A stretch of DNA of 64,000 nucleotides from NCBI RefSeq assembly GCF_036884655.1, contig NC_088359.1, positions 20,693,501 through 20,757,500 of the forward strand. The letters run 5' to 3'. The position numbers were made by a program, and so were the translations under genes. The notes beneath the pieces were generated by a model. The model made no database searches. It saw only the letters and a list, made by a program, of their open reading frames with translations, and was not told where the DNA came from. Of this stretch, positions 22,313-34,639 are shown piece after piece. The stretch comes from Musa acuminata AAA Group (lineage: Eukaryota; Streptophyta; Magnoliopsida; Zingiberales; Musaceae). Each line of letters starts with the position of its first letter. Within the stretch, counting starts at the first letter, position 1.

Positions 22313-25300
22313 TTAGGGACAATTTAACATACCTAATTCCCTTCTAATGAATTCAAATTGGTCTTCATTCAAAGCTTTTGTAAATATATCTGCTAATTGA
22401 TGTTTTGTGTCAATGAATTCTAGAACAACATCTTTGTTAAGGACATGATCGCGTATGAAATGATGCCTAACGTCGATGTGCTTAGTTCTAGAGTGCTGAA
22501 TTAGATTTTTAGTATGACATATGGCACTAGTATTATCACAATTTATGGGAATGTTTTTAAAGTGAATTCCATAGTCTTCTAATGTATTTTTCATCCAAAT
22601 GACTTGTGCACAACATGCACTTGCAGCAATGTATTCGGCTTCCGCCGTAAATAGTGCAACTGAATTTTGTTTCTTGGAAGTCCAAGAAACAAGTGCATGT
22701 CCTAAAAATTGGCATGTTCCGGATGTACTTTTTCTATCTATCCTACATCCACCAAAATCGGCATCTGCATAAGCTATTAGATCGAATTTTTCAGATTTTG
22801 GATACCACAATCCTAAATTTAGAGTTCCTTTAAGATACCTAAATATTCTTTTAACACTCTTTAGATGAGATAATTTAGGATTAGATTGAAACCTAGCGCA
22901 AAGTCCTACACTAAACATAATATCTGGTCTAGTCGCGGTGAGGTAGAGTAGACTACCTATCATTCCCCTATATGTTTTCTGATCGAAATTTTCACTATTT
23001 TTATCTATATCTAACTTAGTCGTAGTACTCATAGGGGTGTTTATTGCTTTTGAATTATCCATGTTAAATAGTTTTAACAATTCTAATGTATATTTGGATT
23101 GGTTAAGAAATATACCATCACTAAGTTGTTTGATTTGTAATCCTAAAAAGAAAGTTAATTCACCCATTAAACTCATTTCAAATTCATGACTCATACATTT
23201 GGCAAATGATTCACATAGTGATTCATCCGAAGAGCCAAAAATAATATCGTCAAAATAAATTTGCACAATAAGAAAATTATTTTCAAAATGTTTAATAAAC
23301 AATGTAGTATCAACCTTGCCTTTGGTAAAATTATTTAAAATAAGAAAGGAACTAAGCCTTTCATACCAAGTTCTAGGAACTTGTTTCAAGCCATAGAGAG
23401 CTTTAGTCAATTTGAATACATGATTAGGAAGAAGAGAATTTTCAAATCCGGGAGGTTGTTCGACATATACTTCTTCGGAAATAAAACCATTCAAGAAAGC
23501 ACTTTTAACATCCATTTGAAATAGTTTAAAATTATTACTACTAGCATAGGCAAGGAGCATCCTTATGGCTTCTAATCGAGCCACGGGAGCGAAGGTTTCT
23601 TCGTAATCGATACCTTCTTCTTGTTTGAAACCTTTGGCCACTAATCTAGCCTTGTTTCTAACCACGATACCATTTTCGTCTTGCTTGTTTCTAAAGACCC
23701 ACTTAGTACCTATGACTAAGTGGTAACTTGGTCTAGGAACAAGCTTCCATACCTCATTCCTCTCAAATTGGTTCAATTCTTCTTGCATTGCAATGACCCA
23801 AAAATCATCTTTTAAGGCTTCGTCAATGCATTTAGGTTCAATTTGAGAAAGGAAAGCGGCGTTAGCACAAAAATTCTTGAAAGAAGAACGAGTTTGAACC
23901 CCTTTTGTTGTATCTCCTATAATTAGTTCCTTTGGATGAGCATCTACATACTTCCATTCTTTGGGTAAAGAAATTTCGGAAGAAGATGCATTCAAATGGC
24001 TATTTTGAGGAGGGGGTTCGTTTAAATTCAAATTATCAAAATCAAGATCATCATCAAAATCATTTTTCTTTAAATCAGAAATTTCATTAAAAACTACATG
24101 AATAGACTCTTCTATTACTAAGGTCCTTTTGTTAAAGACACGAAAGGCCTTAGAAACGGAGGAGTAACCAAGAAAAATGCCTTCATTGGATTTAGCATCA
24201 AATTTACCTAGGGCATCCTTTTCATTTAAAATGAAGCATTTACAACCAAAAACTTTAAAATAAGAAATATTTGGTTTTTTGTTATTTCATAATTCATAGG
24301 GAGATTTTGATAGAGATGGTCTTATTAGGACCCTATTCATGATGTAACAAGCCGTATTTACGGCTTCGGCCCAAAAATATTTGGGTAAACTATGTTCATT
24401 TAACATAGTTTTTGCCATTTCTTGTAGGTTTCTATTTTTCCTTTCAACTACTCCATTTTGTTGAGGATTTCTTAGAGTTGAGAAGTTATGATTGTACCCA
24501 TTAACTTCGCAAAAATTTTGAAAGTCACGGTTTTGGAATTCACCACCGTGATCACTCCGAATTGATGAAATCATGAAGCCTTTTTCGTTTTGAGTGAGTT
24601 TACAAAACTTAGAGAAACACTTGAAGCAATCACTTTTGTGAGCTAAGAAATAGGTCCAAGTGTATCTAGAGTAGTCATCCACAATCACAAAAGCATATTT
24701 GCTTCCACTTAGACTTGTTGTATCAATTGGTCCAAATAAGTCCAAATGGATCAATTGTAATGGTCTAGTGGTGCTAATTTATTTTTTTAGTTTGAAGCTT
24801 GTTTTTATTTGTTTGCCTAGTTGACATGCATCGCATACCTTATCCTTAATAAACTTCATATTCGGAATCCCTCGTACTAATTCTTGAGATGAGATTTTAG
24901 ATATTGTTTTCATGCTTGCATGACCTAATCTCCTATGCCAAAGCCAAGCATCATCATTAACGACGGAGAAACACATTTCATTACCTAGTTCATCAAGATT
25001 AATGGTATAGACATTATTTTGTTTTAAAGCAATCATAGTCATGTTATGATTTGGTTTTTCAATAATGCACATATTTGAATCAAATCTAACGATATAACCT
25101 TTATCGCATAGTTGACTAATACTTAAGAGATTGTGTTTCAATCCATCAACTAGTAAAACATCATCAATGGAAAAACTAAATTTGTTACCAATAGTTCCCT
25201 TGCCAATGATTTTGCCTTTGTTGTTGTCTCCGAAGGGGACGTACCCTTCTTCTTTGCTAGTGAGCATAGAGAAATGAGATGGATCTCCAGTCACATGTCT

Positions 25301-25351
25301 TGAGCATCCGCTATCGAGATACCATCTCTTGCTCCTAGCTTGTGGGTTTGT
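22313..25351 (-). pseudogene. Cop-B pol, copy 1 of a tandem duplication
   Basis: On the minus strand this is a full pol: protease (DSGCSRHMTGD), integrase (HRRLGHASM, IRSDHGGEFQN), RT and RNase H, ending LNCP-stop at 22313. The RT box is YFDDIIFGS, so Val of the usual YVDD is Phe. It has a TGA in place of Trp (YEL-stop-NNKK, about 24290) that is shared with copy 2, and a private TAA at about 24779. The RT/RNase H frame (22313-24031 and upstream) is otherwise open. The sequence before it (25352-25408) is only the last few codons of gag, which join directly to copy 2. Confidence 0.92.
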
Positions 25352-25404
25352 CTACAAAAGAGGATGATTTTTAGGTACCCGTTTGATTTTGGGTGCCTCA
25401 AAAA

Positions 25405-28343
25405 TTGAATTCTAGAACAACATCATTGTTAAGGACATAATCGCGTATGAAATGATGCCTAACGTCGATGTGCTTAGTTCTAGAGTGCTGAATTGGATTT
25501 TTAGTAAGACATATGGCACTAGTATTATCACATTTTATGGGAATGTTTTTAAAGTGAATTCCATAGTCTTCTAATGTATTTTTCATCCAAATGACTTGTG
25601 CACAACATGCACTTGCAGCAATGTATTCGGTTTCCGCCGTAGATAGTGCAACTGAATTTTGTTTCTTGGAAGTCCAAGAAACAAGTGCATGTCCTAAAAA
25701 TTGGCATGTTCCGGATATACTTTTTCTATCTATCCTACATCCACCAAAATCGGCATCTGCATAAGCTATTATATTGAATTTTTCAGATTTTGGATACCAC
25801 AATCCAAAATTTGGAGTTCCTTTAAGATACCTAAATATTCTTTTAACACTCTTTAGATGAGATAATTTAGGATTAGATTGAAACCTAGCGCAAAGTCCTA
25901 TACTAAACATAATATCTGGTCTAGTCGCGGTGAGGTAGATTAGACTACCTATCATTCCCCTATATGTTTTCTGATCGAAATTTTCACTATTTTTATCCAT
26001 ATCTAACTTAGTCGTAGTACTCATAGGGGTGTTTATTGCTTTTGAATTATCCATGTTAAATCGTTTTAACAATTCTAATGTATATTTGGATTGGTTAAGA
26101 AATATACCATCACTAAGTTGTTTGATTTGTAATCCTAAAAAGAAAGTTAATTCACCCATTAAACTCATTTCAAATTCATGACTCATACATTTGGCAAATG
26201 ATTCACATAGTGATTCATCCGAAGAGCCAAAAATAATATCGTCAACATAAATTTGCACAATAAGAAAATTATTTTTAAAATGTTTAATAAACAATGTAGT
26301 ATCAACCTTGCCTTTGGTAAAATTATTTAAAATAAGAAAGGAACTAAGCCTTTCATACCAAGTTCTAGGAGCTTGTTTCAAGCCATAGAGAGCTTTAGTC
26401 AATTTGAATACATGATTAGGAAGAAGAGAATTTTCAAATCCGGGAGGTTGTTCGACATATACTTCTTCGGAAATAAAACCATTCAAGAAAGCACTTTTAA
26501 CATCCATTTGAAATAGTTTAAAATTATTACTACTAGCATAGGCAAGGAGCATCCTTATGGCTTCTAATCGAGCCACGGGAGCGAAGGTTTCTTCGTAATC
26601 GATACCTTCTTCTTGGTTGAAACCTTTGGCCACTAATCTAACCTTGTTTCTAACCACGATACCATTTTCGTCTTGCTTGTTTCTAAAGACCCACTTAGTA
26701 CCTATGACTAAGTGGTAACTTGGTCTAGGAACAAGCTTCCATACCTCATTCCTCTCAAATTGGTTCAATTCTTCTTGCATTGCAATGACCCAAAAATCAT
26801 CTTTTAAGGCTTCGTCAATGCATTTAGGTTCAATTTGAGAAAGGAAAGCGGCGTTAGCACAAAAATTCTTGAAAGAAGAACGAGTTTGAACCCCTTTTGT
26901 TGTATCTCCTATAATTAGCTCCTTTGGATGAGCATCTACATACTTCCATTTTTTGGGTAAAGAAATTTCGGAAGAAGATGCATTCAAATGGCTATTTTGA
27001 GGAGGGGGTTCGTTTAAATTCAAATTATCAAAATCAAGATCATCATCAAAATCATTTTTCTTTAAATCAGAAATTTCATTAAAAACTACATGAATAGACT
27101 CTTCTATTACTAAGATCCTTTTGTTAAAGACACGAAAGGCCTTAGAAACGGAGGAGTAACCAAGAAAAATGCCTTCATTGGATTTAGCATCAAATTTACC
27201 TAGGGCATCCTTTTCATTTAAAATGAAGCATTTACAACCAAAAACTTTAAAATAAGAAATATTTGGTTTTTTGTTATTTCATAATTCATAGGGAGTTTTT
27301 GATAGAGATGGTCTTATTAGGACCCTATTCATGATGTAACAAGCCGTATTTACGGCTTCGGCCCAAAAATATTTGGGTAAACTATGTTCATTTAACATAG
27401 TTCTTGCCATTTCTTGTAGGTTTCTATTTTTCCTTTCAACTACTCCATTTTGTTGAGGATTTCTTGGAGTTGAGAAGTTATGATTGTACCCATTAACTTC
27501 GCAAAAATTTTGAAAGTCACGGTTTTGGAATTCACCACCGTGATCACTCCGAATTGATGAAATCATGAAGCCTTTTTCGTTTTGAGTGAGTTTACAAAAC
27601 TTAGAGAAACACTTGAAGCAATCACTTTTGTGAGCTAAGAAATAGGTCAAAGTGTATCTAGAGTAGTCATCCACAATCACAAAAGCATATTTGCTTCCAC
27701 CTAGACTTGTTGTATCAATTGGTCCAAATAAGTCCAAATGGATCAATTGTAATGGTCTAGTGGTGCTAATTTGATTTTTTGGTTTGATGCTTGTTTTTAT
27801 TTGTTTGCCTAGTTGACATGCATCGCATACCTTATCCTTAATAAACTTCATATTCGGAATCCCTCTTACTAATTCTTGAGATGAGATTTTAGATATTGTT
27901 TTCATGCTTGCATGACCTAATCTCCTATGCCAAAGCCAAGCATCATCATTTACGACGGAGAAACACATTTCATTACCTAGTTCATCAAGATTAATGGTAT
28001 AGACATTATTTTGTTTTAAAGCAATCATAGTCATGTTATGATTTGGTTTTTCAATAATGCACATATTTGATTCAAATCTAACGATATAACCTTTATCGCA
28101 TAGTTGACTAATACTTAAGAGATTGTGTTTCAATCCATCAACTAGTAAAACATCATCAATGGAAAAACTAAATTTGTTACCAATAGTTCCCTTGCCAATG
28201 ATTTTGCCTTTGTTGTTGTCTTCGAAGGTGACGTACCCTTCTTCTTTGCTAGTGAGCATAGAGAAATGAGATGGATCTCCAATCATATGTCTTGAGCATC
28301 CGCTATCGAGATACCATCTCTTGCTCCTAGCTTGTGGGTTTGT
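25405..28343 (-). pseudogene. Cop-B pol, copy 2 of a tandem duplication (RNase H end lost)
   Basis: This is a second pol, about 99% like copy 1 by eye, with the standard [11 protein letters not shown] box and the same inherited TGA at about 27282. It follows gag normally (TAG at 28344). Its C-terminus ends at the duplication joint: after NNDVVLEF the frame runs into gag-end sequence and stops at 25398, so the last part of RNase H ([13 protein letters not shown]...) is missing from this copy and present only in copy 1. Confidence 0.92.
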
Positions 28344-29909
28344 CTACAAAAGAGGATGATTTTTAGGTACCCATTTGATTTTGGGTGCCTTAAAAATTGA
28401 CCCACTAACCTTGTTATTTATTTTTGAATCCTTTATAGTTCCTTTAGGAACCCATATTAATTTTTGTGAACTAATTTTCCTAAATGGACATTTGTAGGCA
28501 ATATGTCCGGATTTACAACAGAAGTTGCATTTCATATAAGAGGAAACATGTAATGTAGGTCCTTTTATGAAAGTGGTAGGATTTTGATGTAATCCTTTTA
28601 CAAATCCAATTCCATTTCTATTTGCGATGTGACCCTTGTGTGCAAGGATCATATCTAATCCTTTGCTACCAACCTTAAACTTGTTTAAGGTTTCCTTAAG
28701 AAGCAAATTTTCATTTTTTATTGCTTCTAAATGCTCACACTTTGAGCATGGAGGAGTTTGAAGACTATCAAACTTATCTTGTAGCAAAGCATGCTCTTTC
28801 TTTAAGATACTTAACTTCTTGCTAACAGTTCTACATTCATCAAATAATTCATGAAAAGCGATAGAGAGTTCTTCAAAAGATAAATCTTCATTAAATAAAT
28901 CACATACCTCTTCTTCTAAAGCCATTAGCGCGTAATGAGCAACTTGCTCGGTGTTGGACTCCTCTTCTTCGGACGCGCTTGAATCATCCCATGTTGCCTT
29001 GAGCGCCTTCTTCTTTGATGTCCTCTTTTTGGCTTGAGGACAATCGTTCTTGTAGTGTCCCGGTTTTTTGCATTCATAGCAAATCACTTGGTCCTTCTTT
29101 TGTTCAAATTTATTTTTTATATTATTTTTAAGTTTGTTCTTTCTTAAATATTTTTTAAATTTTTTAGTCAAAAGTGCAATATCATTGTCACTGTCCTCAT
29201 CACTTGATGTTCCTTTCAAGTGGTCTTCTTGTGATTTGAGTGCCATATCCTTCCTGTTCTTTGGAAGGGGGTTCTCGAGCTCGTCATGAGCTTGACATGT
29301 CATTTCGTAGGTCATTAGAGACCCAATGAGTTCTTCAAGAGGGAATGCTTTAAGGTCTTTGGCCTCTTGAATGGCCGTAACTTTTGGATCCCAACTTTTA
29401 GGGAGGGATCTTAAGATTTTAGTTACTAGTTCAAAGTTAGTAAAATCTTTACCAAGAGCTTTGAGTCCATTGATGACATCCGTAAACCGGGTGTACATGT
29501 CTCCGATGGACTCACTTGGTTTCATTCGGAAAAGTTCGTAAGAGTGCACAAGGATGTTGATTTTGGACTCTTTCACTCGGCTAGTGCCTTCATGAGTGAC
29601 CTCAAGAGTTCTCCAAATATCAAAAGCCGAATCACACATTGAAACACGATTAAATTCATTTTTGTCTAATGCACAAAACAAGGCATTCATAGCCTTTGCA
29701 TTTAAAGCAAAAACCTTCTTCTCCGATTCATTCCATTCGCTCATCGGAAGAGAAGATTTTTGAAATCCATTCTCAACAATAGACCAAAGCTCAAAGTCCA
29801 TAGAAATGAGGAAGATCCTCATGCGAGTCTTCCAATATGTGTAATCCGACCCATTAAACAAAGGTGGTCATGCAATAGAGTGGCCCTCTTGCATGCCGGA
29901 GTAAGCCAT
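28344..29909 (-). pseudogene. Cop-B gag with one early nonsense codon
   Basis: Gag starts at 29909 on the minus strand (MAYSGMQEGHSIA). An Arg codon has become TGA at about 29872. From there to 28344 the frame is open for 505 codons. It carries the gag domain, an acidic linker, the zinc knuckle CYECKKPGHYKNDC (about 29050-29090) with its proper His, a coiled stretch, and the second knuckle CNFCCKSGHIAYKC. It ends at TAG 28344-28346, the conserved gag/pol stop. It is the best preserved gag in the window and a good reference for the other copies. Confidence 0.92.
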
Positions 29910-29947
29910 CTCTCTTGGGTATTGAACTAAATATGAGAGATAACTTC

Positions 29948-29959
29948 GCTCTGATACCA
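29948..29959 (-). other. Primer-binding site of Cop-B
   Basis: GCTCTGATACCA on the plus strand is TGGTATCAGAGC on the element strand, 2 bp from the LTR end. Confidence 0.88.
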
Positions 29960-29961
29960 CT

Positions 29962-31152
29962 TGTTAGGATCGGAGCGGCACTAAGAGGGGGGGGTGAATT
30001 AGTGCAGCGGATTAAAACTTCGATTTTAACAAAATCTTTCGTACGATAAGAACGGAACTTTAAAACTTTAACTTGAAAGCGTATTCTTAAAATTGCGCAG
30101 CAAGGGTAATAAGGAACTAAAGCAGTAAAAAGATTTGTAGTAATGTAAATGATAATAATGAAATGCAAACCAGAGATTACGCTGATTTTTAGAGTGGTTC
30201 GGTCAAATGACCCACTCCACTTGCGATGCCCCTCTTCGATGAGGCACCCACCTTCCACTAGCAAATCTCTTGAAATGGAAGGGTAAACACCCCTCTTACA
30301 ACCTTTTACAAGCAGCTCAACCTCTTACAAATTTTCAATAAGAAAGAAGGAGGAGAACTCTCTAGCAAATTGAAAACAAGACTTGCTAAGACTTTCTAAG
30401 ACTTTTCTCTCAATCAAAATGCTTCTCAATAGTGGTAACCTCAGTTGAGATTTGAGGGGTATTTATAGGCCTCAAGAGGATTCAAATTTTGGGCTCCAAA
30501 ATTTGAATTCTCTTAGGGTTCCCGGTGCTGGAGGTGCCACCGCCCAGCGCTCGGGTGCTGGACGGTGCAACCGCCCAGCCAAGGAGGTGTCACCACCCAG
30601 CTCTCGGGTGCTGGGGGGTGCCACCGCCTGGCACTCCGATTTCACTGGTTTGGCTTAATTTAAGCCCAAACCATATCTGACTTTGGGCCCAGTTGGCCCC
30701 TAACCAAGATATAGGATTATCTCTTAATCCTAATCCTAATTACAAGTGAACTACATAACAAAAACACATCCTAAGCAAGCTTTCAACCGCGAACGTCGAG
30801 TCTTGTTTCGGCGAGCTTTCCGACGAGCTTCTTCCGACGGACACCCATCAAGCTCCCGATCTTGTGATGACTTTAACGAGTAGCCGAGCCTTCTCAGTGA
30901 TCTCCGTGAACCTCCGACGATCTCTTCGGCAATCTTCCGAAAATTCCGATAGGTTCCCGATTTCTTCTCGGTTGGTTCCGGCAGCATCTCCGACGATTCT
31001 TCGGACTCTTAAACGTCCATCGATTTTGACTCCGGTATTCTTGCTTTGTGTTTTCTGGTTATCGTAGTTAATCCTGCACACTTAACTCAATAATATGGAT
31101 TAGATCAATTAACCCATCAATTGATTTCATCATCAAAATTCGAGATTCAACA
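29962..31152 (-). mobile_element. Cop-B 5' LTR
   Basis: This is a 1191-bp LTR on the minus strand with intact TG...CA ends, followed by GATAC (31153-31157), the target duplication matching 20058-20062. A TATA box is at 30460-30467. It differs from the 3' LTR mainly by a 21-bp loss inside the palindrome cluster (about 30611-30632). Confidence 0.95.
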
Positions 31153-32754
31153 GATACAACAAAAGGGGTTCAAACTCGTTCTTCTTTCAAGAATTTTTGT
31201 GCTAACGCCGCTTTCCTTTCTCAAATTGAACCTAAATGCATTGACGAAGTCTTAAAAGATGATTTTTGGGTCATTGCAATGCAAGAAGAATTGAACCAAT
31301 TTGAGAGGAATGAGGTATGGAAGCTTGTTCCTAGACCAAGTGACCACTTAGTCATACGTACTAAGCGGGCCTTTAGAAACAAGTAAGACGAAAATGGTAT
31401 CGTGGTTAGAAACAAGGCTAGATTAGTGGCCAAAGGTTTCAACCAAGAAGAAGGTATCGATTACGAAGAAACCTTCGCTCCCGTGGCTCGATTAGAAGCC
31501 ATAAGGATGCTCCTTGCCTATGCTAGTAGTAATAATTTTAAACTATTTCAAATGGATGTCAAAAGTGCTTTCTTGAATGGTTTTATTTCCGAAGAAGTAT
31601 ATGTCGAACAACCTTCCGGATTTGAAAATTCTCTTCTTCCTAATCATGTATTCAAATAGACTAAAGCTCTCTATGGCTTGAAACAAGCTCCTAGAGCTTG
31701 GTATGAAAGGCTTAGTTCCTTTCTTACTTTAAATAATTTTACCAAAGGCAAGGTTGATACTACATTATTTATTAAACATTTTGAAAATAATTTTCTTATT
31801 GTGCAAATTTATGTTGACGATATTATTTTTGGCTCTTCCGATGAATCACTATGTGAATCATTTGCCAAATGTATGAGTCATGAATTTGAAATGAATTTAA
31901 TGGGTGAATTAACTTTCTTTTTAGGATTACAAATCAAACAACTTAGTGATGGTATATTTCTTAACCAATCCAAATATACATTAGAATTGTTAAAACTATT
32001 TAACATGGATAATTCAAAAGCAATAAACACCCTTATGAGTACTGCGACTAAGTTAGATATGGATGAAAATAGTGAAAATTTCGATAAAAAAACATATAGG
32101 GGAATGATAGGTAGTCTACTCTACCTCACCGCGACTAGACCAGATATTATGTTTAGTGTAGGACTTTGCGCTAGGTTTCAATCTAATCCTAAATTATCTC
32201 ATCTAAAGAGTGTTAAAAGAATATTTAGGTATCTTAAAGGAACTCTAAATTTAGGATTGTGGTATTCAAAATCTGAAAAATTCGATCTAATAGCTTATGT
32301 AGATGCCGATTTTGGCGGATGCAGGATAGATAGAAAAAGTACATCCGGAACATGTCAATTTTTAGGACATGCACTTGTTTCTTGGACTTCCAAGAAACAA
32401 AATTCAGTTACACTATCTACGGCGGAAGCCGAATACATTGCTGCAAGTGCATGTTGTGCACAAGTCATTTGGATGAAAAATACATTAGAAGACTATGTAA
32501 TTCACTTTAAAAACATTCCCATAAAATGTGATAATACTAGTGCCATATGTCTTACTAAAAATCCAATTCAGCACTCTAGAACTAAGCACATCGACGTTAG
32601 GCATTATTTCATACGCGATCATGTCCTTAACAATGATGTTGTTCTAGAATTCATTGACACAAAGCATCAATTAGCAGATATATTTACAAAAGCTTTGAAT
32701 GAAGACCAATTTGAATTCATTAGAAGGGAATTAGGTATGTTAAATTGTCCCTAA
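31153..32754 (+). pseudogene. Cop-A pol, second part (RT and RNase H)
   Basis: This continues Cop-A pol after Cop-B, resuming in frame with [11 protein letters not shown]. The RT has [26 protein letters not shown] and YVDDIIFGS; RNase H has the [18 protein letters not shown] and RTKHIDVRH motifs, and ends LNCP-stop at 32754. Breaks are a TAA at about 31384 (Gln codon) and a TAG at about 31657, both point changes. The stretch from 31678 is open for 358 codons. Confidence 0.92.
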
Positions 32755-33050
32755 GAATAAAATTGTTTGAATGGATTTTCCGTAAAGTTTTTCATTCTCT
32801 CTCCGTTCCTCGGTGACTTGTTAAATTATCTTATCCTATCTTGAGTCAAACACCGCTTCCATCTGATCAAGATTAATGATTTTATGATAATTTGAATCTC
32901 GAAATTAATTTTGATGGCTTGATTATGATTTTCAAGTTGACGAATTGAATTTGAATGGATTTGTATTCGAATTATGATCTTGACTTATTGGAGTTACTAC
33001 TTAAAATTTTTTTCTTATCCCAATCTCTTAGGGACAATTTAAAGTGAATT
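32755..33050 (+). mobile_element. Cop-A 3' untranslated remnant with filler joint
   Basis: The first 270 bp match the Cop-B 3' region in element orientation. At about 33030 the sequence changes to short pieces (AGGGACAATTT, then AAAGTGAATTCC) that occur in the opposite orientation in the pol end of this family, and then jumps into the middle of the LTR. Both polypurine tracts and the first 0.69 kb of the 3' LTR are missing. Confidence 0.8.
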
Positions 33051-33568
33051 CCTCTTGAGGCCTATAAATACCCCTCAAATCTCAGCTGAGGTTACAACCT
33101 TTGAGAAGCATTTTGATTGAGAGAAAAGTCTTAGAAAGTCTTAGCAAGTCTTATTTTCAATTTGCTAGAGAGTTCTCCTCCTTCTTTCTTATTGAAAATT
33201 TGTAAGAGGTTGAACTGCTTGTCAAAGGTTGTAAGATGGGTGTTTACCCTTCCATTTCAAGAGATTTGCTAGTGGAAGGTGGGAGCCTCATCGAAGAGGG
33301 GCATCGCAAGTGGAGTAGGTCATTTGACCAAACCACTCTAAAAATTGGCGTAATCTCTGGTTTGTATTTTATTATTGTCATTTACATTACTGCAAATCTT
33401 CTTACTGCTTTAGTTCCTTATTACCCTTGCTGCACAACTTTAAGAATACGCTTTCAAGTTAAACTTTTCAAGTTCCATTCTTATCGTACGAAAGATTTTG
33501 TTAAAATCGAAGTTTTAATCCGCTGCACTAATTCACCCCCCCCTCTTAGTGCCGCTCCGATCCTAACA
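33051..33568 (+). mobile_element. Cop-A 3' LTR, truncated (last 518 bp)
   Basis: It matches positions 16500-17017 of the 5' LTR one to one in length. TATAAATA is at 33063-33070. It ends TCCTAACA followed by the target duplication CTAAT (33569-33573). Confidence 0.93.
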
Positions 33569-34639
33569 CTAATAACTTTCTAAATAGTAAGGTTACTATC
33601 CAGATGGCTTACCTATCGAGAATTGCAACAGATTTGACGTTAAGGTCGCCGATGGATGGATTTTGAAGTATGATCATAGGCGCCCGCAAGTGAAACTATT
33701 GCTGATTATGAGGCCTTACCAAGAGATAATTACATATTTCTTCCTTCTCCCTCTTGATGATCATGAGGTTATGCTCAAAATTAAATGGTTGACGATATTA
33801 TGTGATATTTCTTGGAATTTTATGCAACTAATTATGAAATTTTATAGTAACGAGAAATAGGTGATACTGAATGGGAAACGTGGGGGCGACGTAACAACGA
33901 TTTGCACACAACAAATGAAGAAGGTTTTGCATAAAGCATGCAGCGGCCTTTTGGTACAACTTGAGCAGCAAACTAAGGGAGAGCCAATAAAATTTGAAGA
34001 TCCAAACCTATTTCCTTTGCTTGCTGAATTTTCAGATATATTTGACGAACCGCACAACCTATCTCTTACCCGTCGGCATTATCATTATATAACGATTCTT
34101 TCAGGAAAACCTCCAGCAAATACTCGGCCATATCAGGAGTTATATAAGGATTGTAAAAGAGATGCTCGAAACAGGAGTTATTTGGCCAAGTTGCAACCTC
34201 TACTCTTCACCGGTGCTACTTGTACGCAAGAAGGACGGAACATGGCGAATATGCATTGATTATCGAGCTCTCAATGGCATAACCATCAAGGAAAAATACT
34301 TTATTCCAATAGCAGATGAATTGCTAGGTGAAAGGGAGCACAAATCATTACAAAAATAGACCTTTGGTCCGGGTATCATCAAATACGAGTATGCGAATAA
34401 GACATACCGAAAACCACCTTTTGAACACACAACAACCACTACGAATTTTTGCTTTCTTCAACAAAAGGTGGAATATCTTGGGCATATCATATCAGAGGAA
34501 GGTGTGGCAGTGGACATCTTGAAAATTGGAGCAATGCAAAACTGGCCGACCCCGAGAAACATAAAATTGCTACATGGCTTTCTAAGTTTAACAGGCTACT
34601 ATCGCAGGTTCATGAAAAACTATGGAAAGATCAGTGCAC
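33569..34639 (+). pseudogene. Gyp-1 protease end and reverse transcriptase, with core deletion
   Basis: The Gyp-1 protease resumes (NNFLNSKV) and runs into the linker and RT. RT motifs are VIWPSCNLYSSPVLLVRKKDGTWR (start), IDYRALNGITIKEKY, and, after a jump, [16 protein letters not shown] and [16 protein letters not shown]. The segment from the palm to the catalytic FFDD box, present in Gyp-2 at about 57960-58200, is missing near 34450. Stops and a frameshift occur (for example at about 34357). At 34640 Cop-C interrupts it within KISAL; the frame continues at 44771. Confidence 0.87.
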
